Shown: positions 1 to 6,236, numbered from the stretch's first letter. The stretch is 7,852 bases of DNA from Lysobacterales bacterium (GCA_013213875.1 JABSSV010000391.1:1-7852), one strand, 5' to 3'. A program made the numbers and translations. The notes: a model not told the origin generated them from the sequence alone.

Positions 1-332
1 AGCCATTTAGCCGCAGGATCACCCTCATCAACCACCTCACAGGCATCGCCCCAGACTTCCGTAAGGATTACCGGACCTTGTCGTTCCCGAAAGGGGATAC
101 GTAGTGGCTCCATGCCGTTCGCTTCCAACATAAGTGCGCCGGGATTCAGTCCCGTCGCGATTTGCGTGAGCCCGGGCAGGTGACGTTGGGAAAGAAATCG
201 CCCCTGGCGGTCCAACAGCATCCACTGCCGGTCATAGCGGAGTCCCTCATGGCAAAGCTCAGCCTCAGGCAGGGTGATACCGCCCAGGGACTTGACCGGG
301 TAAATGTGCAGGCTGGTGACCGTCAGGTTCAT
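1..332 (-). CDS. YcbX-like MOSC-domain protein, N-terminal part (runs off left edge)
   Basis: The reading frame starts at ATG (bases 332-330) and stays open to base 1, giving 110 residues without a stop, so the gene is cut by the window edge. The visible part is the MOSC N-terminal beta-barrel domain: near residues 11-14 it reads YPVKS, followed by a GLRYDRQWML stretch, DRQGRFLSQR and, near the end, TEVWGD. These match the order of motifs in E. coli YcbX (HPVKS, FDR, TEVWG). The catalytic MOSC core, with the cysteine that binds the molybdenum cofactor, would lie outside the window and cannot be checked. Family members reduce N-hydroxylated compounds or handle sulfur on molybdenum cofactor; the precise substrate here is unknown. 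The start has only a weak Shine-Dalgarno match (GAG in GAGAACCTC). The gene diverges from the exporter operon and shares a 137-bp control region with it. Confidence 0.88.
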   Translation of the reverse strand, partial: MNLTVTSLHIYPVKSLGGITLPEAELCHEGLRYDRQWMLLDRQGRFLSQRHLPGLTQIATGLNPGALMLEANGMEPLRIPFRERQGPVILTEVWGDACEVVDEGDPAAKW

Positions 333-362
333 CGCATGAGGTTCTCAAGCAGTGGCGGCAGC

Positions 363-392
363 ATTGTACCGATTCCGGAACCCGGAGCTGAA
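363..392 (-). promoter_or_regulatory. Candidate sigma70-type promoter for the MOSC gene
   Basis: On the minus strand a TACAAT box (5 of 6 to consensus, bases 368-363) lies 18 bases downstream of TTCAGC (3 of 6, bases 392-387). A start site about seven bases past the -10 box would leave a leader of roughly 24 bases before the ATG at 332. The -35 match is weak, so this is a visual prediction only. Confidence 0.35.
373..380. repeat. Short palindrome TTCCGGAA in the divergent promoter region
   Basis: A perfect 8-bp palindrome lies between the two candidate -10 boxes, within the spacer of the candidate minus-strand promoter, where a regulator could affect transcription both ways. An 8-bp palindrome is common by chance and no second copy is seen nearby, so an operator role is only possible. 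Confidence 0.2.
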
Positions 393-421
393 TTGGAATT
401 TGTCGGTTCAAACGGTATATT
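393..421 (+). promoter_or_regulatory. Candidate sigma70-type promoter for the exporter operon
   Basis: TTGGAA (bases 393-398, 4 of 6 to consensus) and TATATT (bases 416-421, 5 of 6) are separated by exactly 17 bases. Transcription would start near base 428, giving a leader of about 42 bases before the ATG at 470. It is the best plus-strand match in the divergent intergenic region, and no other promoter-like site was seen inside the overlapping four-gene operon. Prediction by eye. Confidence 0.5.
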
Positions 422-469
422 GGCTCGGCAGGGTTCGTTCTTCTGCGCTTTAACGCTTCGGGGGGAGCC

Positions 470-1444
470 ATGAAACTTCATCTTACGGCGTCGCTGGGCC
501 TCTGTGTCGGGCTCGTTGCGATTGCTGGTACCAGTATTTTGGTGGTGGCCGAAGAAGAGGGGGTTCAAGCACCAGAACAAACTTCCTTGTCTGTGCGCCA
601 TGGCGTGGCCGCGCTTGGGCGCTTGGAACCAGCGGGTGGCGTAGTAAGAGTTGCCGCACCGACCACACCTCTTTCTCTCAGTGGTTCCGTACTGGCCCGC
701 CTGCTGGTTGCCGAAGGCGATTACGTAGAAGCAGGGCAACTGCTCGCCGAATCTTACGCTGCTTTGCCACTGCAGGCAGCGGTCCATGTGGCTGAAGCGG
801 AGCTAACCGTGCAGCGCCGTGCCGCGGCAGCCGCCCAAAGCCGGGCCGAGGAGGCCTGTGTTCGTGCCGACGTGCAGGCCCGCGAGGCAGAGCGCCGCTC
901 CCAATTGCTGGAACGGGATTTGGCCTCGCATGAAGAGGCCGAGCAAAGCGCGGGAGATGCACAGGCCCAAGCTGCCAGCTGCACCGCTGCACAAGCCAGT
1001 GCGGAAGTGGCAGAAGCATCCATCGCTTTGGCAGAAGCCCAGCTCGTGCGGCGCCAGGCCGAACGGGAGCGAGCCTATGTACGCGCACCCTTTGCAGGTC
1101 AAGTGCTGAAGGTGTTGGCGGAACCGGGCGAACTGGTGGCGGCGGAAGGGCTGTTGGAACTGGGCCGAGTCTCACAGATGTATGCGATTGCCGAAGTATA
1201 TGAGACCGACGTGCAGCGCGTCGCAATTGGTCAGGCCGCAAAGATCAGCAGCGTAGCGCTGTCGCAAACTCTTCAGGGTACCGTTGATTTCATTCGTCCC
1301 AAGGTTCAGAAGCAGGACGAAATTGGCACCGATCCGGCCGCGGCCAAAGATGCCCGCATCGTCGAGGTAGGTGTGCGTCTGGCGCAGTCGGAGGTTGTCG
1401 CCGGGTTGACCAATCTGCAGGTGGAGGTGGTGATCGAGCCGTGA
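470..1444 (+). CDS. devB: DevB-type (HlyD family) periplasmic membrane fusion protein of an ABC exporter
   Basis: A 324-residue adaptor that should link the inner-membrane ABC transporter to an outer-membrane channel. Residues 3-27 form an N-terminal membrane anchor or signal. The start of the lipoyl/barrel region is the DevB hallmark ALGRLEP (48-54), then LLVAEGDYVEAGQLLA (78-93). Residues 100-202 are an Ala/Glu/Arg-rich coiled-coil hairpin; its tip carries R142-x3-L146-x6-S153, the same spacing as the TolC-docking motif of AcrA (R128, L132, S139). The second lipoyl half reads RAPFAGQVLKV (205-215). The C-terminal DARIVEVGVRL...LTNLQVEV (295-320) is also typical of DevB. Two cysteines (130, 171) sit in the hairpin, one in each arm, which is unusual. 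GGAG at 464-467 is only two bases from the ATG, so initiation may be modest. The stop overlaps the next start by four bases. No TolC gene is in the window. Identity as DevB family is firm; the exported substrate is unknown. Confidence 0.93.
   Translation: MKLHLTASLGLCVGLVAIAGTSILVVAEEEGVQAPEQTSLSVRHGVAALGRLEPAGGVVRVAAPTTPLSLSGSVLARLLVAEGDYVEAGQLLAESYAALPLQAAVHVAEAELTVQRRAAAAAQSRAEEACVRADVQAREAERRSQLLERDLASHEEAEQSAGDAQAQAASCTAAQASAEVAEASIALAEAQLVRRQAERERAYVRAPFAGQVLKVLAEPGELVAAEGLLELGRVSQMYAIAEVYETDVQRVAIGQAAKISSVALSQTLQGTVDFIRPKVQKQDEIGTDPAAAKDARIVEVGVRLAQSEVVAGLTNLQVEVVIEP
1423..1429 (+). promoter_or_regulatory. Ribosome binding site for the GTG-started permease
   Basis: GGAGGTG lies 11 bases upstream of the GTG at 1441, inside the end of the preceding gene. 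It supports the GTG start, which overlaps the upstream stop as GTGA, and implies translational coupling. Confidence 0.6.
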
Positions 1445-2601
1445 GAGCACCGCTTGGCTGGCTGCAGCTTCGTCATCGTCCCCTGCGCTTGCTGGTGGCC
1501 ATAGCCGGCATCGCCTTCGCGGTGCTGCTGATTATGATGCAGTTGGGTTTTCGTTCCGCCCTGTTTGAGAGTGCGGTGCGTTTTCATGAACGGTTCAACT
1601 ATGACATCGCCCTGTTTAGCACCGATAGCGTATTTATCGTGCGTCCTCAGGCCTTTTCTATCCGCCGTTTGTATCAGGCCATGGGTGACGAGGCCGTGGT
1701 CGACGTCTCGCCCGTGTATCTGTTTCCCGCCGTTTTTAAAAACCCCTGGAATAACAAGCGCAGGAGTATTGCGGCCATTGGTTTTGAGCCGAGTGACCCC
1801 TTGCTGGACACCCCCGGTTTTCATGAGCAGCGGAGCCAGGTCTCGCGACAGGATGTGCTGCTTATGGACGCCGCTTCCCGGCCGGAATTTCATCCGCCGG
1901 ATCACTCGCTAAGCGAGGCGGTCGCGCGCTCTGGGGGATTCAAAACAGAAATTAATGACCGGGCCGTGGAGGTCACCGGCCTATTTGAGATGGGGACGTC
2001 TTTTGGCATCGACGGTACGGTGATGACCAGTGTGGATAACTGGCTGCGTCTGTTTCCGGATCGCCCGCGGGATGAGATTCAGATCGGCTTGCTGCGTCTT
2101 GACGCCGCCGCCGAGCCAGATCAGGTGCGCGATCGCTTGCGCGAGCGCTTGCCGCAGGACGTACTGGTCATGACCAAGGCCGACTTTGTAGCGCGTGAGC
2201 GGGCCTACTGGAATTCTGCCACGCCGATCGGTTACGTGTTTGCCTTCGGTGCCATCATGGGGTTGGTGGTCGGTGCGATTATTGTGTATCAGATCCTGTT
2301 TGCGGACGTTACGGAGCATCTACCGGAATACGCCACGCTGCGTGCGGTGGGCTATTCGAAACATTTTGTGTCCGGCATCGTACTGAGCCAGGCGTTGATT
2401 CTTGCCGTACTGGGCTATCTGCCCGGGGTGTTGGCCGCAGCCTGGCTCTACAGCCGGGCGGCGGCGGCCACCAACTTGCCCCTTTATGTGACCTCGGAAC
2501 GTGCCTTGACCGTACTGGCCATGACGCTTCTTATGTGTGCGGTTTCTGCCTTATTGGCGGTGCGAAAGGTACACCGATTGGATCCGGCTGAGGTGTTCTG
2601 A
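1441..2601 (+). CDS. devC: DevC-type ABC exporter permease (FtsX/MacB-like fold)
   Basis: A 386-residue inner-membrane permease with four predicted membrane helices: about 17-36, 262-286, 309-338 and 355-375. Between helices 1 and 2 is a large periplasmic domain of about 220 residues, the usual FtsX/MacB layout. DevC-specific sequence is clear: LVAIAGIAFAVLLIMMQLGF (18-37), SATPIGYVF (259-267), and the cytoplasmic coupling segment DVTEHLPEYATLRAVGY (289-305), which should contact the ATPase. The C-terminus RLDPAEVF is normal for the family. Length matches DevC. The start is GTG, chosen because it overlaps the upstream stop (GTGA), has an upstream GGAGGTG and places helix 1 correctly. The stop overlaps the next ATG by one base (TGATG). 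In cyanobacteria DevBCA exports heterocyst glycolipids; that substrate should not be assumed here. A role as transmembrane half of the exporter, working as a dimer, is well supported. Confidence 0.94.
   Translation: MRAPLGWLQLRHRPLRLLVAIAGIAFAVLLIMMQLGFRSALFESAVRFHERFNYDIALFSTDSVFIVRPQAFSIRRLYQAMGDEAVVDVSPVYLFPAVFKNPWNNKRRSIAAIGFEPSDPLLDTPGFHEQRSQVSRQDVLLMDAASRPEFHPPDHSLSEAVARSGGFKTEINDRAVEVTGLFEMGTSFGIDGTVMTSVDNWLRLFPDRPRDEIQIGLLRLDAAAEPDQVRDRLRERLPQDVLVMTKADFVARERAYWNSATPIGYVFAFGAIMGLVVGAIIVYQILFADVTEHLPEYATLRAVGYSKHFVSGIVLSQALILAVLGYLPGVLAAAWLYSRAAAATNLPLYVTSERALTVLAMTLLMCAVSALLAVRKVHRLDPAEVF
2590..2595 (+). promoter_or_regulatory. Ribosome binding site for the ATPase-GAF gene
   Basis: GAGGTG lies five bases before the ATG at 2601, within the last codons of the permease gene. 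With the TGATG overlap it fits termination-reinitiation coupling, which would keep permease and ATPase in balance. Confidence 0.55.
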
Positions 2602-3917
2602 TGGCATCGGCGGTGGTAGATATCGCGGGGCTCAATCACGCCTTTGGCATCGGCAATCTGCGCAAACAGGTGCTGTTTGATATCGATACGCAGATTCACG
2701 CCGGCGAAATCATTATTGTGACCGGACCTTCCGGCTCCGGCAAAACCACCTTGCTAACTCTGGTTGGTGCGCTGCGTGCGGCGCAGGATGGCAGCATCAA
2801 GGTGCTGGGCAAGGAGTTACGCGGCGCAAAGTCGGCGGAACTCGAACAGGTGCGCCGTCGCATCGGTTTTATTTTCCAGCAGCACAACCTGCTGGGAGCG
2901 CTTACGGCCCGCCAGAATGTGGAATTGGGTCTGCGTGTAAATCAGGGGCACAGTCGCAGCGCTCACCGGAAAAGCTCAGAAACCATGCTGGAGGCCGTTG
3001 GCCTTGCAGAGCGGATGGATTACAAGCCGGAGCAACTGTCCGGTGGGCAACGTCAGCGCGTTGCGATCGCGCGTGCGCTGGTGGGGCGGCCCGATATGCT
3101 TCTGGCCGATGAGCCAACCGCCTCCCTGGATCGTAAATCCGGTCGGGAGGTGGTGGAGCGCATGCGTTCCCTAGCCAAGCACGAGGGTACGACCATCCTG
3201 CTGGTGACGCATGACAATCGCATTCTTGATATTGCCGATCGTATTGTCCATCTGGAGGACGGTCATCTGTCGACCTTTACCGAGTCGGTGATTGCCAACA
3301 ACGAACTGATGATGGGCATGCTGGCCAAGAGTCGCAACAAGCAAGATCTTGACGGCCTGCTTGAGGGGTTGGATGAGCAGGGTTTTGAGCAGATGTTGCA
3401 TGACATGGCCGAGGAGTCGCGAGGTTTTCTGCAGGCCACATCCATGGCCAATGATTTGGCGTTCAGTTCCATGTTGGAGCAGGGCCTGACCGCCTTTACC
3501 CACCGGCTGGCGCGCTTGCTTAATGCCGACCGTGCATCTTTGTTTCTGGTCAGCAAAGACCACCTGACGCTCAAGGTGGCGCATGATCTGGAGAGTTTGG
3601 GCACCATTCGTATCCCGCTCGGCACGGGGATTGCCGGCACGGTAGCCGCGACCGGTGAGACCATTCGCATTGATGACTGCTACGAGGACGAGCGTTTTAA
3701 TCCGGAGGTTGACCGGGCAACCGGCTATCGCACGCGGTCCATGCTTTGCGTGCCCGTGCACGATACCAGGGGCAAGGTTTTTGCGGTGGCCCAACTGCTG
3801 AACCGGCTGGATGGTGAGCCCTTCGATGAGCAGGATGAGCGTCGCTTTGCCGGCTTTGTTGCTTCTCTGGGAGTGATTTTCGAGACCTTGGAGCAGCTAC
3901 CGGGGTACCAGCTATGA
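2601..3917 (+). CDS. devA: DevA-type ABC exporter ATPase fused to a C-terminal GAF domain
   Basis: A 438-residue protein, roughly 200 residues longer than a normal DevA. Residues 5-228 are a complete ABC ATPase: Walker A GPSGSGKT (42-49), Q-loop (Q93-Q94), signature LSGGQ (146-150), Walker B LLADE (167-171), D-loop SLD (175-177) and H-loop His204. All catalytic residues are present, so it should hydrolyse ATP and drive the DevBC exporter from the cytoplasm. A charged linker of about 60 residues (229-287) leads to a GAF domain (about 288-428) of the type in mammalian phosphodiesterases and cyanobacterial adenylate cyclases, with GTGIAGTVAATGE (341-353), RFNPEVDRATGYRT (365-378) and a near-complete NKFDE motif: N401-R402, F408, D412-E413, with Arg in place of Lys. 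That motif is associated with cyclic-nucleotide-binding GAFs, though it does not itself prove binding. I infer ligand control of ATPase or assembly. The frame is continuous and both domains look intact, so this is a real fusion. The stop overlaps the next start (ATGA). Confidence 0.94.
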   Translation: MASAVVDIAGLNHAFGIGNLRKQVLFDIDTQIHAGEIIIVTGPSGSGKTTLLTLVGALRAAQDGSIKVLGKELRGAKSAELEQVRRRIGFIFQQHNLLGALTARQNVELGLRVNQGHSRSAHRKSSETMLEAVGLAERMDYKPEQLSGGQRQRVAIARALVGRPDMLLADEPTASLDRKSGREVVERMRSLAKHEGTTILLVTHDNRILDIADRIVHLEDGHLSTFTESVIANNELMMGMLAKSRNKQDLDGLLEGLDEQGFEQMLHDMAEESRGFLQATSMANDLAFSSMLEQGLTAFTHRLARLLNADRASLFLVSKDHLTLKVAHDLESLGTIRIPLGTGIAGTVAATGETIRIDDCYEDERFNPEVDRATGYRTRSMLCVPVHDTRGKVFAVAQLLNRLDGEPFDEQDERRFAGFVASLGVIFETLEQLPGYQL

Positions 3918-5716
3918 AGGATTTGATTGATACGATCGTGAAACAGTACTTTGGTGCTGATATGGACCCCGTGCTGCTCGATCGGCTGCAGTCGGTCCAC
4001 CTGCCCGGTGGAAAATGGCTTTTTCGGGAGGGTGACCCGGGGGACGCACTCTACTTTCTGATCCAGGGGCGCTTGCAGGCCTGGGCCGGTACCGGTGAGG
4101 CCGCTCGCCTGCTGGGTGAAGTGCGCCCGGGTGACAGCGTGGGCGAGGCCGGACTGCTGGCAGGAGATCCCCGCAGCGCCGGTATTCGTGCCATTCGTGA
4201 CAGTTTTCTTGTGCGCCTAGATAAAAAGGATTTTGAGCATCTGGCCCGGCAACACCCGGATATGGTCATGAAGCTGGCCGGCCACGTGTCGCGCTTGATG
4301 CAGCAGAACCTGGCCGACGCGCCCCGGGAAGGCCGTCGCTTCAAGACAATCTGCCTGCTCACGCTGCATGGAACAGATCGGGTCGAGCGTAGCCGCGAGG
4401 CCCTGGTGCAGGATTTGCTGGATCAGGTGGGCGGTCTGGCCCTGTGTCCGGAACGCCTGCGTCAACTGGGTGCACCGTCGGCTGAAGGTGCCAGTCTGAG
4501 CACGGACTTGCGCCGCTGGCTGGCGGAACAGGAGGCCCGGCAACCGCTGTTGGTCTTTCTCTGCGGTACGGAAGATTCCGCCTGGACCCGTTTCGTACTG
4601 CGCCAGTCCGATCTGGTGGTCCGCCTGGCAGATGCCACAGAGTCTCCGGTTCCCACGCAGGCTGAGCGCGCTCTAAACGCGGAATGTACGCAGGTTTTGG
4701 CACTGCACCATCGGGGCGAGCATATCGCCGGCACAGCCGAATGGTTGGCCGGGCGACCGGTTGATCACCACTTCCATTTGCGCGAGGGGCTGGGCGAGGA
4801 CCACGCCCGGCTAGTGCGTATTCTAGCAGGCACTTCCGTGGGGCTGGTGCTCGGCGCCGGTGCGGTGCGTGGCCTGTCTGAGCTTGGCGTTCATAAGGCC
4901 ATGGTTGAACTCGGTATTCCGGTCGACTGGGTGGGGGGCTCCAGCATCGGATCGATTGTGGCGGGCGCCATTGCCAGGGGGTGGACGCCGGAGCATGCGA
5001 TTGCCATGTCGCGTCTGTCATTTGTGAAAGGCAAGCCGTTTAGCGATTACACGCTGCCCGTGGTTTCGTTGATTCGCGGCGAACGCATGATGCGTCTGCT
5101 GCGTGCCCAGCTTGATGTGGCGATCGAGGATTTGCCCATTCCCTATTTCTGCGTCTCCAGCCGCCTTGATCGGGGTGACGTGCATGTGCACCAACATGGC
5201 TCTCTGGTTGAGGCCATTCGCGCCAGCGCGGCGCTGCCGGGCGTGCTGCCACCGGCCGTAGTGGAGGAGGAATTGGTGGTAGATGGGGCGGTGCTGAACA
5301 ATCTGCCGGTGGATGTCATGCGGCAAAAGCTGGTGGGGACGGTGATTGCGGTCGACGTGTCCTCCCGCCACACGCGGCGGGTCGATTATGAGGAGACACC
5401 AGGCTCCTGGGCAGTGTTGCGAGGACGTTGGCTGCCTTTCACACGTCGCTACCGTGTCCCGAGTCTGGCCACGCTTATCCTGCGCTCTACAGAAATCGGA
5501 TCGCTGGCCCAGGCCCGCCAGCGACGCGCCAGCGCGGACCTTTTGATCAGTCCGCCGGTCAGCAAGTTTCGTATGACGGATGTCAGTGCCTTTGATCCTA
5601 TCGTTGAGGTTGGCTACAGCCATGGTCTGAAGGCCCTTCGGGCCTGGCAGGAAAGCCGTGAGCCCGGCCGGAGTTCATCTATTGGGCTGGAGGCTAAAGG
5701 CGCTGCGGCAGGCTAG
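3914..5716 (+). CDS. Cyclic-nucleotide-binding domain plus NTE-type patatin phospholipase
   Basis: A 600-residue protein of the neuropathy target esterase type. Residues 20-126 form a CRP-like cyclic-nucleotide-binding domain; its phosphate-binding cassette keeps GE (77-78) and RSA (87-89), equivalent to the CRP ribose- and phosphate-contacting Glu and Arg, so binding is plausible. Residues 142-300 match the middle region of NTE proteins (KTICLLTLHG at 144-153, STDLRRWLAEQE at 196-207, RQSDLVVRLAD at 230-240, HHFHLR at 285-290). The patatin domain (308-545) has nucleophile motif GSSIG with Ser344 and the DGA motif with Asp457, the Ser-Asp dyad. The oxyanion-hole loop reads GAGAVRG (314-320) instead of the usual GGGxRG, keeping the Arg but losing a Gly. 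Family members hydrolyse phospholipids and lysophospholipids. No membrane helix is evident, so it is probably cytoplasmic or membrane-peripheral. The ATGA overlap ties its production to the ATPase-GAF protein. Function as a lipid hydrolase serving the exporter is inference. Confidence 0.93.
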   Translation: MKDLIDTIVKQYFGADMDPVLLDRLQSVHLPGGKWLFREGDPGDALYFLIQGRLQAWAGTGEAARLLGEVRPGDSVGEAGLLAGDPRSAGIRAIRDSFLVRLDKKDFEHLARQHPDMVMKLAGHVSRLMQQNLADAPREGRRFKTICLLTLHGTDRVERSREALVQDLLDQVGGLALCPERLRQLGAPSAEGASLSTDLRRWLAEQEARQPLLVFLCGTEDSAWTRFVLRQSDLVVRLADATESPVPTQAERALNAECTQVLALHHRGEHIAGTAEWLAGRPVDHHFHLREGLGEDHARLVRILAGTSVGLVLGAGAVRGLSELGVHKAMVELGIPVDWVGGSSIGSIVAGAIARGWTPEHAIAMSRLSFVKGKPFSDYTLPVVSLIRGERMMRLLRAQLDVAIEDLPIPYFCVSSRLDRGDVHVHQHGSLVEAIRASAALPGVLPPAVVEEELVVDGAVLNNLPVDVMRQKLVGTVIAVDVSSRHTRRVDYEETPGSWAVLRGRWLPFTRRYRVPSLATLILRSTEIGSLAQARQRRASADLLISPPVSKFRMTDVSAFDPIVEVGYSHGLKALRAWQESREPGRSSSIGLEAKGAAAG

Positions 5717-5727
5717 CGCCGTAAGCT
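5692..5727 (+). other. Imperfect hairpin at the end of the phospholipase gene
   Basis: GGCGCT (5699-5704) and AGCGCC (5715-5720) pair perfectly around a 10-base loop. Outside a 3-by-3 internal loop the arms continue with GGCT (5692-5695) and AGCT (5724-5727), one pair being G-U. The stem includes the stop codon. There is no T-tract, so it is not a convincing terminator; it could stabilise the message or lower read-through into the downstream gene. GC-rich DNA makes such stems frequent by chance. Confidence 0.25.
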
Positions 5728-5747
5728 ACACTGTCGGGGTTCCCAGC

Positions 5748-5752
5748 GGAGG
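5748..5752 (+). promoter_or_regulatory. Ribosome binding site deciding the GTG start at 5762
   Basis: A perfect GGAGG is followed by nine bases and then GTG. No ATG in the same frame sits at a better distance, and starting here gives a complete signal peptide, so the GTG start is preferred. Confidence 0.75.
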
Positions 5753-5761
5753 CAAACAAGC

Positions 5762-6229
5762 GTGCGTATTTTCCTACTGGCTATTGCCGTTTTCATGCTG
5801 CCGTCGGTGGCTGCGGGCGATGGTACGCAAGAAGAGACCATAGAAAACCTGCTGCACACGTTCCTTGACGGAGCCAGTCGCGGCGATGTGGCGGTACACG
5901 AGCGATTTTGGGCAGAGGAACTGGTTTATACCTCCTCCTCAGGCACGCGCTTCGGCAAGGCGGAGTTGCTCCGGGGGGTGCGTGAGACGCGGGGCGAAGA
6001 CGATGGGCAAAGCCATCGCTACTGGGCCGAGGATACGCACATCATGCTGTTGGATCATATGGCGATCGTTACCTTCAAGTTGCGTGCGGAAATCCGCGCT
6101 GAGAACCAGGCGCTGGTGGAGGAGAGCGCCTACTTCAATACGGGCACCTTCCGCTTGAAAGACGGGCAATGGCGGGCTTTGGCTTGGCAGGCGACCCGGA
6201 TTCCGGCTGCGGAGGCGGCGCCTGAATAG
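5762..6229 (+). CDS. Secreted NTF2/SnoaL-like (DUF4440-type) protein
   Basis: A 155-residue protein. Residues 1-18 look like a Sec signal peptide (hydrophobic 3-13, then SVAA with likely cleavage after Ala18), so the mature protein of about 137 residues should be periplasmic. The mature part has the pattern of small NTF2-like cone-fold proteins: helix TIENLLHTFLDGASRGD (26-42), the ERFWAEELVYTSSSGTRFGKAELL segment (47-70), then beta strands through YFNTGTFRLKDGQWRALAWQATRI (124-147). Proteins of this type are often annotated as DUF4440 or SnoaL-like and range from ketosteroid-isomerase-like enzymes to ligand-binding or stress proteins; no catalytic pair can be assigned, so no reaction is claimed. 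The gene follows the phospholipase by 45 bases on the same strand without a clear terminator, so it may be part of the exporter transcript, but the gap is larger than within the operon and a separate promoter is possible. Confidence 0.85.
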   Translation: MRIFLLAIAVFMLPSVAAGDGTQEETIENLLHTFLDGASRGDVAVHERFWAEELVYTSSSGTRFGKAELLRGVRETRGEDDGQSHRYWAEDTHIMLLDHMAIVTFKLRAEIRAENQALVEESAYFNTGTFRLKDGQWRALAWQATRIPAAEAAPE

Positions 6230-6236
6230 GGCATCA

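Noticed and set aside
333..469. CRP-type operator upstream of the exporter operon
   Set aside because: Because two operon proteins have cyclic-nucleotide-type domains I looked for TGTGA-N6-TCACA; no acceptable match is present.
162..473. A 103-codon plus-strand frame at the left end
   Set aside because: It lies opposite the MOSC N-terminal domain and crosses the promoter region; its translation has no recognisable motif, while the minus-strand frame matches YcbX-like proteins closely.
678..1241. Minus-strand frame of about 187 codons within the membrane fusion protein gene
   Set aside because: Rich in Pro and Arg, without domain features; the plus-strand product fits the DevB family along its whole length.
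2601..3287. Assignment of the ABC genes as LolCDE or MacAB
   Set aside because: The permease coupling segment (TEHLPEYATLRAVGY), the TPIGYVF segment and the ALGRLEP adaptor motif are those of DevBC; the ATPase and permease are separate genes, unlike MacB, and there is an HlyD-type adaptor, unlike Lol.
3171..3794. Long minus-strand frame of about 207 codons inside the ATPase-GAF gene
   Set aside because: It is antisense to strongly conserved ATPase and GAF motifs and its product has no coherent domain; long antisense frames are expected in GC-rich coding DNA.
4359..5623. Two long minus-strand frames (about 220 and 201 codons) inside the phospholipase gene
   Set aside because: Both are antisense to the conserved middle and patatin regions, with Arg/Pro/His-rich products typical of antisense artefacts.
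5717..5761. Separate promoter for the NTF2-like gene using TACACT (5727-5732) as -10 box
   Set aside because: No -35 box is found 16-18 bases upstream (TGCGGC at 17 is a poor match), so I do not call it, although a promoter of another class cannot be excluded.
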